A DNA stretch of 64,000 nt from Pseudomonadota bacterium (GCA_029556915.1 JAKQIT010000074.1:248001-312000); one strand, 5' to 3'. Shown: positions 8,457-16,274, numbered from the stretch's first letter. Numbers and translations: made by a program. Notes: generated by a model from the sequence alone, not told the origin.

Positions 8457-9851
8457 TTATTGTTGAAAAAACTGCATCAGCTTCATCATGCTAGAAGCCT
8501 TATCAAAAGTTTCAGTATATTCTTTTTCCAGCTCAGAATCTGCCACAATGCCGCCACCTGCATAAAAGCTGATTTCACCATCAGCATACACCGCCGTGCG
8601 AATAGCAATATTAGTATCCATATTGCCATCAAAGCCAATATAGCCAATCGCGCCACAATACAGCCCGCGTTGGTGCGGTTCTAGCTCTTCAATAATCTGC
8701 ATCGCTCTTAATTTAGGTGCGCCGGTAATCGAACCACCAGGAAAACATCCGCGCAATAAGTCGAGCGCCGTTTTTCCCTTGGCAAGTTTGCCCATGATGA
8801 TGCTCACCAAATGATGCACATTGGCAAAACTTTGTAGCTGAAATAATTTATCCGCTTTCACCGAGCCAATTGCACAATTTTTGCCAATATCGTTACGCAA
8901 TAAATCCACAATCATCAAGTTTTCGGCACGGTCTTTTAAGCTATCTTGTAACTCTGTGGCATTTTGCGCATCTTGTTTTGCGTTGTCTGAACGCGGGCGC
9001 GTGCCTTTAATCGGACGCGTTTCAACATGCTGATTGTTGACTTGCAAAAAGCGCTCAGGCGAAGCACATAACACCTCACATTGCGGCAAACGCATATATG
9101 CCATAAATGGCGCGGGGGAAATTTCACGCAGTTTTTGGTAAGCTTGCCAGCCATCGCCTTGCGCATTTGCGCTAAAACGTTGCGCTAAGTTGACTTGGTA
9201 ACAATCGCCTTCAAGAATATATTTTTTTACCTTGTTAAAAGCATGTTCATAGTGCAGTTTTGTGAGGTTAGAAATCACTTTTGAAGTAATTTTAAACGCA
9301 GTCTTCATTTGAGCACCGCTGGAAGCCGCACAGAATAAGGCTTGCAGAGCATCAAAATTCTCTCGGGCGTTTTGATGGACATTTTGTGAGACTAAAAAAG
9401 CGGTTTTTTCTTGGTGATCCACCACCACCGCGCAGTCATAAATCCCCACCATCATTTGCGGTGTTTTTGCCTGAATTTGCTTATTTTCAGCGTGCTTTTC
9501 GATGCGCTTGCCTAAGTCGTAAGCAAAATAACCTAGCGCGCCTCCCGCAAACGGAACTTTAGGTTCAGCGTGGGCTGTATATCTTCCTAAGACATTTTTT
9601 ACGAGTTGAAATGGGTCATCATTTGATAATGTTACCTGGCCATTTTCAGTAATTTGCGTTTCATCGCCTACAGAAACAAAGGTGATTCGCGGTTTAGCCA
9701 CCAAAATATCATAATGTCCATATTGACTGCTTGGCGCACCTAAATGATTGTGCTGTTGTGCGCTGTCTAGCCACATCGCCCAGTCGCAATGCGCAATGTG
9801 CGCAAACAGTCGTGCAGTATTGTGGTGATATGGAAGCGCGTGTTTTAGCAT
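8457..9851 (-). CDS. pabB: Aminodeoxychorismate synthase component I (PabB) with a repeat-derived in-frame insert
   Basis: Converts chorismate plus ammonia to 4-amino-4-deoxychorismate for p-aminobenzoate, a precursor of folate and H4MPT. The 464-residue chain has a TrpE/PabB N-terminal domain (about 1-155) and a chorismate-binding domain (about 195-464). Motifs are LEGDCYQVNLAQRF, PERFLQ, RPIKGTRPR, DLLRNDIG, GGSITGAPKLRAM and the ending AGGGIVADSELEKEY. Residues 160-182 (QNARENFDALQALFCAASSG and onward) are encoded by a complete copy of the intergenic palindromic repeat on the minus strand. It adds a linker between the two domains without breaking the frame. The gene overlaps the upstream MfnF-like gene by 7 bases. 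PabC, the lyase partner, is encoded 9 kb away. Confidence 0.94.
   Translation of the reverse strand: MLKHALPYHHNTARLFAHIAHCDWAMWLDSAQQHNHLGAPSSQYGHYDILVAKPRITFVSVGDETQITENGQVTLSNDDPFQLVKNVLGRYTAHAEPKVPFAGGALGYFAYDLGKRIEKHAENKQIQAKTPQMMVGIYDCAVVVDHQEKTAFLVSQNVHQNARENFDALQALFCAASSGAQMKTAFKITSKVISNLTKLHYEHAFNKVKKYILEGDCYQVNLAQRFSANAQGDGWQAYQKLREISPAPFMAYMRLPQCEVLCASPERFLQVNNQHVETRPIKGTRPRSDNAKQDAQNATELQDSLKDRAENLMIVDLLRNDIGKNCAIGSVKADKLFQLQSFANVHHLVSIIMGKLAKGKTALDLLRGCFPGGSITGAPKLRAMQIIEELEPHQRGLYCGAIGYIGFDGNMDTNIAIRTAVYADGEISFYAGGGIVADSELEKEYTETFDKASSMMKLMQFFQQ
9306..9372 (-). repeat. Palindromic repeat family copy inside the pabB reading frame
   Basis: On the minus strand the flank CGCCCGAGAGAATTTTGAT is followed by arms GCTCTGCAAGCC and GGCTTCCAGCGG around loop TTATTCTGTGC (core 9316-9350). 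The right flank TGCTCAAATGA matches the flank of the copy near 61.3 kb. It is read in frame as PabB residues 160-182, in the linker between the N-terminal and chorismate-binding domains. Confidence 0.85.
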
Positions 9852-10879
9852 ATTGGTTGGTTTTGTTGCCCTAAGCTAGCCACTGCAAACGCAGGAAAGC
9901 ACATCGCGGTTACTTTTTTCATTTCTGGCTTGTTTGCGTTAATCAAATCGGTCACCGAATGGTAGTGTAAGTTAAGTTGTTGAGCGAGCTCAATCGCCAA
10001 AAAGTCCCCCGCCCCACAGCCAACAATCGTCAAGTTTTGAGCAGTGTCAACCCTCGATAACTGCCGCAATACGGCTTGCTGAATTAAACTGAGCTGTGCG
10101 TCTTTAAATGCCTTGGCCAACGCTGTCCATGTGCTTAACGGTGCATCGGCAGAGTCCATGCCCACCATGCGGGCAATACGTTTTGCGCAAGCTGCGCTAG
10201 TTTTATCTGCGCCATCGGCGGTATCGGCCATGTTTTCATTAAGCGGCAATTCGCCCGTGAGCGTGTAAATATCGGCTGTAGTGGCAAAATGTTCCGCAGC
10301 CACATTCACAGCATGGCCTTTAAATGCAATTTTTGGCGTTAAAGCCATCAGTGGGGTGCGCACCACGCCCGTGTAAACCAACTCATCGGTTTGCAGTCGC
10401 GCGGCATCATTAAAACCCAATATGCGCGGCTTACCGTAGCAAATTAAAGCAATATCAGTCGTGGTGCTGCCAATATCTAAAAATAAAGCTTGGTGGATAT
10501 TTTGCGCCACAAACTGCACGCTGGCGAGCCAATTCATGGAGGCAATGTTTACGGCATTTTCAGGCACTTGCGCCAAGCTAACATAGCCTTTTTCACCTGC
10601 GAAAAACTGGATATTCCCGCCCAATTTTTGCCGTGCGATTTGCGCAATTTGCGTAACACCTGCGTGGCGATTTTCAAAAATATCGGCGAGTTCGCCTGTC
10701 ATGGTAATGCGATGCTGCTCAGCCTTTATTGCGCTTAATATCGTGTCAAACGCTTGCGCCAATTCATGCAAACCGCGCCAGAGCGGACAATATACTTGCA
10801 TTGCAGCTTGCACCTCACCATGCACATCAATTTGCACCGCTTTCAGGTGCGCACCACCGATGTCCCAACCAATCATCAT
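9845..10879 (-). CDS. H4MPT-linked C1 pathway protein, hydantoinase/oxoprolinase-like (COG1548, MfnF-like)
   Basis: A 344-residue protein of the hydantoinase-A/actin-like ATPase fold. The N-terminus (MIGWDIGGAHLKAVQID) carries the phosphate-1 loop, LFLDIGSTTTDIALI (about 130-145) the second nucleotide loop, and TIVGCGAGDFLAIELAQ the adenosine motif. Members are restricted to organisms with H4MPT/methanofuran. The methanogen homologue MfnF couples the phosphorylated furan to glutamyl-tyramine in methanofuran synthesis, and I infer a matching role here. It overlaps the ATP-grasp gene upstream by 4 bases and pabB downstream by 7. The family call is good; the bacterial reaction is inference. Confidence 0.82.
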   Translation of the reverse strand: MMIGWDIGGAHLKAVQIDVHGEVQAAMQVYCPLWRGLHELAQAFDTILSAIKAEQHRITMTGELADIFENRHAGVTQIAQIARQKLGGNIQFFAGEKGYVSLAQVPENAVNIASMNWLASVQFVAQNIHQALFLDIGSTTTDIALICYGKPRILGFNDAARLQTDELVYTGVVRTPLMALTPKIAFKGHAVNVAAEHFATTADIYTLTGELPLNENMADTADGADKTSAACAKRIARMVGMDSADAPLSTWTALAKAFKDAQLSLIQQAVLRQLSRVDTAQNLTIVGCGAGDFLAIELAQQLNLHYHSVTDLINANKPEMKKVTAMCFPAFAVASLGQQNQPIC

Positions 10880-11946
10880 ACTGTGACATCCACCACATTT
10901 TTGGCAATTTTCGGCATCACAAAAGGCGAAGCTAACATGCCATCTAACAATAATTTTGCAGGATTCAAAACCAACGCTGCGGAGAGCCCCACATAACTGG
11001 TGGTTAAACGTGGGTTGATTTCTAGCACAACAATTTTGTCATGCTCTACATCAATAATCACATCCACTCCCACGTAACCCAGCGCATCTGGCAACATTTG
11101 GGCAATTTTTCGCGCAATGGTCTCAAAGCGTTGCCAATAGCGTGCTTGGCCATTCACCGTCACACCCGTGAGAATGAACTCAGCATTTTCGCACACCACA
11201 TGTTGCGTATTGCAGCTTAGCACCCAAGCTCTGCCATTACGACACAATATTGAAATACTGGCTGCAATGCCAGCTTGGTAAGGCTGCGCCAAGTAATTGT
11301 CTGCAAATGCATTTTCTACTAGCCAATTGCGTAACAAAGGCAGGCTATCAAACAAGCGAATACCCGCACAACCTGCGCCATCTTCAGGTTTTGCCACCCA
11401 CTTACCATCATGTTGTTTTAAGGCGTGTGCAAAAAAATCTGCATTTAACAAATCATCACCGCCAAACACTGGCAGCGTATAAATACTTGCTTTTTGTAGC
11501 GCTTCAAAGCATAAGGTTTTGCTAGTTCCCGCCAGCGTGGCATGGTAGCCACAGCCTAAAAATATCGCGCCGTTTTCTTTTTCTTCCTCTGCCAAACAAA
11601 TTTCTGTGAGTTCTATCAAGGCAGCATTGGTTTCTGGGGCTATCAACCACACATAATCAGCTTGCTTAAGCGCTTTTTTTAAGGCTTTTCTAAAGTCATT
11701 ACTATCTACGACGATGCTTTGATGCGCATCGTTTACAGGCGGTAAGCGCACATCCTGCATCACTAACAGCTCATATTGATTCAACGCGCTTAAATCGCAC
11801 AATAAAGCATCGCGCATTTTGCTACCTTCTTTAAGCAAAGTTGCAGGCAACGTTTCGCCATCCCCGCCAAAGTGGCTGTCACGCAAACCACCAGCAGTGA
11901 TAAACTCACATACTAATATTTTTTCTTTTTTTATGATCTCAGCCAT
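10876..11946 (-). CDS. ATP-grasp ligase of the H4MPT/methanofuran cluster (COG1821, MfnD-like)
   Basis: First gene of the cofactor operon. The ATP-grasp fold is shown by HDGKWVAKPEDGAGCAGI (about 190-207, nucleotide-binding lysine and glycine loop) and the metal-binding end ALGYVGVDVIID...IVVLEINPRLTTSYVG. The methanogen family member MfnD ligates glutamate to tyramine in methanofuran synthesis; a glutamate or related ligase step is inferred here. I place the start at ATG 11946 (MAEIIKKEKILV), giving 356 residues; a TTG three codons upstream is possible. The divergent HisA-like gene starts 11 bases away, so the promoter must lie within that gene. No clear ribosome-binding site is visible. Confidence 0.8.
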   Translation of the reverse strand: MAEIIKKEKILVCEFITAGGLRDSHFGGDGETLPATLLKEGSKMRDALLCDLSALNQYELLVMQDVRLPPVNDAHQSIVVDSNDFRKALKKALKQADYVWLIAPETNAALIELTEICLAEEEKENGAIFLGCGYHATLAGTSKTLCFEALQKASIYTLPVFGGDDLLNADFFAHALKQHDGKWVAKPEDGAGCAGIRLFDSLPLLRNWLVENAFADNYLAQPYQAGIAASISILCRNGRAWVLSCNTQHVVCENAEFILTGVTVNGQARYWQRFETIARKIAQMLPDALGYVGVDVIIDVEHDKIVVLEINPRLTTSYVGLSAALVLNPAKLLLDGMLASPFVMPKIAKNVVDVTV

Positions 11947-11957
11947 CGTGCGCAAAT

Positions 11958-12716
11958 ATGCAAATAATTCCTGTGATTGATTTACTGGGCGGCGTGGTGG
12001 TACATGCTAAACAAGGTGCACGACAAAGCTACCAACCTATTCAATCGCAGCTCACGCCATCGCACCAAGCGCTCGATATTGTAGCGGCTTTACTCAAGGT
12101 TTACCCGTTTAGACAACTCTATATTGCAGACCTCAACGCCATTCAAAAAACAAGCGGCATTTACAGCAACAATTATAGCGTGATAGCCGAGATTAAACAG
12201 CACTACCCTGCGCTCATCATATGGGTGGATGCTGGCATTAGCAACCCAAGTGAACTGGATATTTGGCACATGTCTGGTGTGAACTTAGTCATCGGCAGTG
12301 AAAGTTTCACTAAACTAGACGATTATCTTGTCATCAAAAACTTGTTACAAGACCACTTTATGCTGTCAATAGATTTTATGTCGCAAGGTTATGTTGGGCC
12401 GATTGAACTACTGGAAAATGCCCAACTGTGGCCAAAAGATGTGATTGTGATGTCGCTCGCTAATGTCGGCGCGCATTTGGGCGTTAATACGGATTTAGTC
12501 AGCACGATTCAACAAAGTGCGCCACAGCAGCGCATTTATGCGGCAGGTGGCGTGCGCCACATAGAAGACTTAAATTTGCTACGAGAAATGGGTGTGTATG
12601 GGGCGCTGGTTGCAAGCGCACTGCACCAAAAGCAAATCACGCCGGCGCAGCTTTTAAGCTTGAACTCACCTCATTTAAACCTTCAACACTCAGGAACATT
12701 ACCGCAGAATACATGA
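11958..12716 (+). CDS. HisA/HisF-related TIM-barrel protein of the H4MPT cluster
   Basis: A 252-residue half-barrel-duplicated fold related to ProFAR isomerase. N-terminal MQIIPVIDLLGGVVVHAKQG and ANVGAHLGVNTDL with YAAGGVRHIEDLNLL keep the HisA pattern of aspartates and phosphate-binding glycines. The rest differs from housekeeping HisA (for example LYIADLNAIQKTSG). Such HisA-like proteins (COG1411) travel with archaeal-type C1 cofactor genes in methylotrophs; the reaction is unknown to me. It is transcribed divergently from the ATP-grasp gene with an 11-base interval. No Shine-Dalgarno sequence is visible before its ATG. It is less likely to be true HisA because no other his genes are nearby. 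Confidence 0.8.
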   Translation: MQIIPVIDLLGGVVVHAKQGARQSYQPIQSQLTPSHQALDIVAALLKVYPFRQLYIADLNAIQKTSGIYSNNYSVIAEIKQHYPALIIWVDAGISNPSELDIWHMSGVNLVIGSESFTKLDDYLVIKNLLQDHFMLSIDFMSQGYVGPIELLENAQLWPKDVIVMSLANVGAHLGVNTDLVSTIQQSAPQQRIYAAGGVRHIEDLNLLREMGVYGALVASALHQKQITPAQLLSLNSPHLNLQHSGTLPQNT

Positions 12717-12782
12717 AGCAATGCCAGCATTTTTCATCCAGCAATTTTCAGAAAAAAAAGTAATAAAAAACGCCCTAAAACT

Positions 12783-12840
12783 GCCGAGCGATTTTTAATG
12801 CCTCTGCAAGCCGCATGGATACTGGCTTACAGAGGTGCAC
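12783..12840 (+). repeat. Palindromic repeat family copy (consensus-like)
   Basis: Flank GCCGAGCGATTTTTAATG, core 12801-12835 with left arm CCTCTGCAAGCC, loop GCATGGATACT and right arm GGCTTACAGAGG. It lies between the converging HisA-like and infA genes. The arms pair perfectly except for one C-A position, which becomes G-U in RNA read from the other strand. Confidence 0.88.
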
Positions 12841-12899
12841 AAAAGAAGTGCGAATGAAATTTGCCAATAATTAAATAAAATTAACTGGCTAAATTGTGG

Positions 12900-13160
12900 C
12901 TAATAACTGCGTTTTTTCGGGGTGAAAGTTGCACCACTAGATTCAATATGCCTAAACGTAATACGGCCATTGTTAATATCGTAAGGAGATAGCTCAAGCG
13001 TGACTTTATCGCCCGCCAAAATACGAATATGATTCTTTTTCATTTTGCCACCAGTGTAAGCCACCAGCGTATGTCCGTTGTCCAACGTTACGCGATAACG
13101 TGAGTCTGGCAAAATTTCCATCACCACACCATTCATTTCAATTAACTCTTCTTTAGCCAA
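12900..13160 (-). CDS. infA: Translation initiation factor IF-1 (TTG start)
   Basis: Binds the A site of the 30S subunit with IF-2 and IF-3 during initiation. The 86-residue S1-like OB fold begins [19 protein letters not shown] and contains [19 protein letters not shown] and the basic end FTPKKRSY. The start is a TTG at 13160: a GGAG motif sits six bases upstream and translation from it gives the family's standard M-A-K-E-E-L-I-E beginning. A further TTG at 13172 would overlap that ribosome-binding site. This is the second, betaproteobacterial type of InfA; it is not in a ribosomal operon here and is divergent from cspA. Confidence 0.93.
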   Translation of the reverse strand: MAKEELIEMNGVVMEILPDSRYRVTLDNGHTLVAYTGGKMKKNHIRILAGDKVTLELSPYDINNGRITFRHIESSGATFTPKKRSY

Positions 13161-13386
13161 TACATGCTCCAATCATTTGATTATTAAGAAAGCTAGTAGC
13201 CCTCTTGTGTGGTTTAATCAAATTTTCATGTCTATAGAAAAGCAATTAAACTACGCGCGCGCATTATAGTGCGATAAAGCAGATTTAGCAATGCAAAAAT
13301 GTGCTTGCGATGCACCATAAATTGCCAAGAAAACGGTCTAAAATGCGCCATTAACAGCACGCCGACAAATTAACTAAAAATAACAC
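13161..13386 (-). promoter_or_regulatory. infA promoter and leader
   Basis: On the minus strand TTGCTA (13286-13291) and a perfect TATAAT (13263-13268) are separated by 17 bases. This predicts a start near 13256 and a leader of about 95 bases ahead of the TTG start codon. A GCGCGCGCG tract lies just downstream of the -10 element. The rest of the 363-base infA-cspA gap is the cspA promoter and leader. Confidence 0.55.
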
Positions 13387-13523
13387 TTGACACAAAGCGG
13401 TTTTACCAGTAAAAAGGCGGCTAGGCGTTTGGATGTTTAATGTGGTTTAAGTTGCAAGACTGAATTATTTGTTAAAAACCCAATCTTTTAGGGTGCCTCC
13501 CTTTTTAAGTATGGATATAAGAT
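13387..13523 (+). promoter_or_regulatory. cspA promoter and long 5' leader
   Basis: A consensus -35 TTGACA (13387-13392) is followed 17 bases later by TAAAAA (13410-13415). The predicted start near 13422 leaves a leader of about 100 bases before the cspA ATG. Long, structured leaders acting as RNA thermosensors are typical of cold-shock genes. That function is inferred here from length only. Confidence 0.5.
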
Positions 13524-13727
13524 ATGGCTACAGGTTTAGTTAAATGGTTTAATGATTCTAAAGGTTTTGGTTTCATTACTCCTGATGAAGGCGGCGATGA
13601 TTTATTCGCGCATTTCTCTGCAATTGTTGACTCAGGTTACAAAAGCTTGAAAGAAAACGAGCGCGTAAGTTTTGATGTTACTGAAGGCCCAAAAGGCAAA
13701 CAAGCTTCAAACATTCAAAAACTATAA
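13524..13727 (+). CDS. cspA: Cold-shock protein, CspA family
   Basis: A 67-residue single cold-shock domain that binds single-stranded RNA and DNA and melts RNA structure. Both RNA-binding motifs are intact: KGFGFITP (RNP1, about 14-21) and [10 protein letters not shown] (RNP2, about 26-35). The start ATGGCTACAGGTTTAG gives [17 protein letters not shown], the normal family beginning. It is monocistronic, with its own -35/-10 and a strong terminator 30 bases downstream. Whether it is cold-induced or constitutive cannot be told; the long leader favours post-transcriptional control. Confidence 0.95.
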   Translation: MATGLVKWFNDSKGFGFITPDEGGDDLFAHFSAIVDSGYKSLKENERVSFDVTEGPKGKQASNIQKL

Positions 13728-13758
13728 GTGTTTTGGCTTAATGTTTAATTAAGCATCC

Positions 13759-13790
13759 AAAAAAAATGACCCTTTATGGGTCATTTTTTT
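13759..13790. terminator. Bidirectional terminator between cspA and the secreted-protein gene
   Basis: Stem AATGACCC with GGGTCATT around a short loop, flanked by A-run and T-run on the two sides. It therefore works in both directions. It serves cspA on the plus strand and the convergent gene ending at 13807. Confidence 0.88.
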
Positions 13791-13806
13791 ATCTTAACAC
13801 TTGCTT

Positions 13807-14220
13807 TTAACGATTGTTAAAAAACGCAATATTCATCACCTTGTCATTCACCAAGGTCAGCTCTGTTTCTTTGTATTTATTTTTTGGGTCATAATTAACC
13901 AAATCTTTGTAGTACCACATTTCCACATTTACGCGTTTTGAATTTTTTTCATCTGCACCCGCTTTAGCTAAAAAAGTTGTTGCGCCTGCTGGTTTAACTG
14001 AAACTTCTTTTTTTGCTGGGTTTCCTAATTTAGCCAACACCACACTTTTCATTTTGCCGCTAAATTCATTTAAAAACTGATCTTCTGTATAAGCAACCTT
14101 GCTCGATGTTTTGGTACTGGCCTTTTTATTGGCATCAGCAGCTTGCGCTACATTAAATACCAACATTGTGGCAGCCACAAGCCCGATATTTAATGTTAAT
14201 TTTCTAATATTCAACTGCAT
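13807..14220 (-). CDS. Hypothetical secreted protein
   Basis: A 137-residue protein with a clear Sec signal peptide (hydrophobic LNIGLVAATMLVFNVAQAAD, cleavage after AQA at about 26-28). A short lysine/threonine-rich linker (KKASTKTSSKVAYTED) follows, then a compact domain with VVLAKLGNPAKKEVSVKP and VEMWYYKDLVNYDPKNKYK. I do not recognise the family; the layout LGxP...W.Y resembles small lipoprotein/SmpA-like folds that assist outer-membrane assembly, but that is only a resemblance. It is monocistronic, ending at the bidirectional terminator shared with cspA. Confidence 0.7.
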   Translation of the reverse strand: MQLNIRKLTLNIGLVAATMLVFNVAQAADANKKASTKTSSKVAYTEDQFLNEFSGKMKSVVLAKLGNPAKKEVSVKPAGATTFLAKAGADEKNSKRVNVEMWYYKDLVNYDPKNKYKETELTLVNDKVMNIAFFNNR

Positions 14221-14294
14221 GGGAAATCTCCAAATAATGTTATTTTTTGCTCATTAATGCGATGAGTATAACGCATCAAGCGCTAATCCGATGA

Positions 14295-15059
14295 CTAAAC
14301 CAGCGAAATTTTAAGCCCGTCATAACCAACCAACACGTTGTTAGGCAACTGTGCGCTTAAGGCGCAGTATTCTAACTCATGTGTCATGTGAATTAAATAA
14401 GTAGTTGCTGCCCCTATCAGACTCGCATAGCGCAAGCTTTGTTCCACATTAATATGGGTAAAGTGAGGTGTAGGACGCAAACAATCTAACAACAACACCT
14501 TTAAGCCGCGCAAAAGCGACATTGATGTTTCTGGAATCGCGGACACGTCTGTTAAATATGCGAAATCACTAATACGATAACCATAAATATCACTATGTCC
14601 ATGCTTAATGGGTATTGGTGTAATAGTTTGTCCAAACAGACTAAATGGCGTTTCTACCGCATGGGTTTTGAGCACGGGTAAATCCCAAAAGTCACTAGGC
14701 TCACGCAAGGCATAGCCAAATTTCTCAGCAATATGTTTACACGTTGTCGTGCTGCCATATAGCGGAATTTGTGCGCGCTGACGTTGGCAAAAACCGCGCA
14801 AATCATCAATGCCATGCAAATGATCTGCATGTGTGTGCGTATATAGCACGGCATCAACATGCGTTAACTTTTCTCTTAATGCTTGTTGACGTAAATCTGG
14901 CCCTGTATCAATCAAAATATGTTGACCAGTAGCTAGCGTTATCAGACTTGAGCAGCGCGTGCGCTGATTGCGCGGATGACTAGAGGTGCAAGTCGTACAA
15001 GCACAGCCTATCATCGGCGTACCTCCACTAGAACCAACGCCCAGCATGGTGAGTTGCAT
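14295..15059 (-). CDS. Metallo-beta-lactamase-fold hydrolase, PhnP-like
   Basis: A 254-residue metal-dependent hydrolase. The motif THTHADHLHGIDDLR (about 95-110) supplies the HxHxDH metal ligands. IKHGHSDIYGYRI and YLTDVSAIP give further ligands, and the N-terminus MLGVGSSGGTPMIGCACTTC has the cysteine-containing insert of the PhnP/cyclic-phosphodiesterase branch. Many such proteins are phosphodiesterases. It follows tatD by 15 bases, as often seen in betaproteobacteria, so it is probably the last gene of the pabC-to-tatD operon. The physiological substrate is unknown. Confidence 0.85.
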   Translation of the reverse strand: MQLTMLGVGSSGGTPMIGCACTTCTSSHPRNQRTRCSSLITLATGQHILIDTGPDLRQQALREKLTHVDAVLYTHTHADHLHGIDDLRGFCQRQRAQIPLYGSTTTCKHIAEKFGYALREPSDFWDLPVLKTHAVETPFSLFGQTITPIPIKHGHSDIYGYRISDFAYLTDVSAIPETSMSLLRGLKVLLLDCLRPTPHFTHINVEQSLRYASLIGAATTYLIHMTHELEYCALSAQLPNNVLVGYDGLKISLV

Positions 15060-15074
15060 TATCGCTAATCCCGC

Positions 15075-15851
15075 TTAGGACGCTTTTGCATGTGCAAATA
15101 AGCGAAAAAAGTTTTCAGTGGTCGCCGAGGCAACGGCTTCTACTGATATACCCCGCAAGGCTGCTATTTCTTCTGCCACATATTTTACATAGCTGGGTTG
15201 ATTGATTTTACCGCGATACGGAACGGGGGCTAGGTAAGGTGAATCAGTTTCAATCAAAATTCGATTAAGCGGCACATGTTGAGCGACTTCTTTTATTGTG
15301 CGTGCATTTTTGAAAGTCACAATCCCTGAGAATGAAATATAAAACCCTAGTGCAATCGCGCGCATGGCGATGTCTATATTTTCTGTAAAACAGTGCATAA
15401 CCCCGCCCACTTGCTGCGCATTTTCTTCGGTCATGATTTGCAATGTATCTTCTGCCGCGTTTCGTGTATGAATGACTAAAGGCTTACCACAGGCAATAGC
15501 GGCACGAATGTGCGTACGAAAGCGCTCACGCTGCCAAGCCAAATCTCCTGTGAGCCGAAAGTAATCTAAGCCCGTTTCACCAATCGCAATCACTTTAGGA
15601 TGACTCGCTAACGCAACTAAGCCATCAACGCTAGGTTCATCTATATTTTCGTAATCTGGATGCACACCCACTGAAGCAAAGAAATGGCTATTACTTTCTG
15701 CAAGAGCTAGTACTTGCGGAAAGTCAGGCAATGTAACGGATATACAAAGCGCGTATCCAACATCGTTTTCGAGCATAGCCTGCTTAATGGAAGGTAAGTT
15801 TGCTTGTAACTCTGGAAAATTTAGGTGGCAATGAGAGTCAACAAACATCAC
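15075..15851 (-). CDS. tatD: TatD-family metal-dependent DNase (YcfH-like)
   Basis: A 258-residue amidohydrolase-like barrel. Metal and active-site motifs are FVDSHCHLNF (3-12), IGETGLDYF (about 91-99), KPLVIHTRNA (about 125-134), GVMHCFTEN and LIETDSPYLAP (about 200-210). All expected histidines and acids are present. Family members are 3'-exonucleases on DNA or RNA and may act in oxidative-damage repair. Gene order holB-pilZ-tatD matches the conserved cluster of gamma- and betaproteobacteria. Confidence 0.93.
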   Translation of the reverse strand: MMFVDSHCHLNFPELQANLPSIKQAMLENDVGYALCISVTLPDFPQVLALAESNSHFFASVGVHPDYENIDEPSVDGLVALASHPKVIAIGETGLDYFRLTGDLAWQRERFRTHIRAAIACGKPLVIHTRNAAEDTLQIMTEENAQQVGGVMHCFTENIDIAMRAIALGFYISFSGIVTFKNARTIKEVAQHVPLNRILIETDSPYLAPVPYRGKINQPSYVKYVAEEIAALRGISVEAVASATTENFFRLFAHAKAS

Positions 15852-15873
15852 TATTGGTTAAATACTTTAAAAA

Positions 15874-16251
15874 CTACAACGTATGGGTTGGGCGAGATGA
15901 TTTTAACGCACCAGCTAGTAAAGTTTCAATTTTATTCTTCGCTTCAATACCACCATCTTTTTCGCTAAATTGCACGCCTACACCTTGCGGCTTACCAGCT
16001 TGAGAAGTTGGCGTCACCCATACCACATGCCCCATTACACGCAGTTTCATCGGATCATCCACCAAGCTGAGCAACATGAATATTTCTTCACCTATTTTAA
16101 ATGGTTTAGCTGTCGGAATAAATAAACCACCGCCTTTAATGAACGGCATGTATGCAGCATAAAGCGCCGCTTTTTCTTTAATGGCCAGCGACAATATGCC
16201 TGATTTACCACTTGTGGTGTTTTTAAATTCGCTTTGGGTGTCTTCTGCCAT
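15874..16251 (-). CDS. pilZ: Type IV pilus protein PilZ (non-canonical PilZ domain)
   Basis: A 125-residue PilZ-domain protein in its conserved place between holB and tatD. This identifies it as the orthologue of the PilZ needed for type IV pilus assembly. The N-terminus (SGKSGILSLAIKEKAALYAA) lacks the RxxxR motif used to bind c-di-GMP, as in the classical PilZ protein. The later beta-strand core (FKIGEEIFMLLSLVDD, VVWVTPTSQAGKPQGVGVQF) is intact. It probably binds the assembly ATPase and regulators rather than the nucleotide; this is known for the family and inferred here. No pil structural genes are in the window. Confidence 0.87.
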   Translation of the reverse strand: MAEDTQSEFKNTTSGKSGILSLAIKEKAALYAAYMPFIKGGGLFIPTAKPFKIGEEIFMLLSLVDDPMKLRVMGHVVWVTPTSQAGKPQGVGVQFSEKDGGIEAKNKIETLLAGALKSSRPTHTL

Positions 16252-16274
16252 TTTAGCCTCTTTAAACAGCGTAA

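Noticed and set aside
12783-12840. Repeats as a CRISPR array
   Set aside because: The copies are kilobases apart, in both orientations, with no regular spacers and no cas genes.
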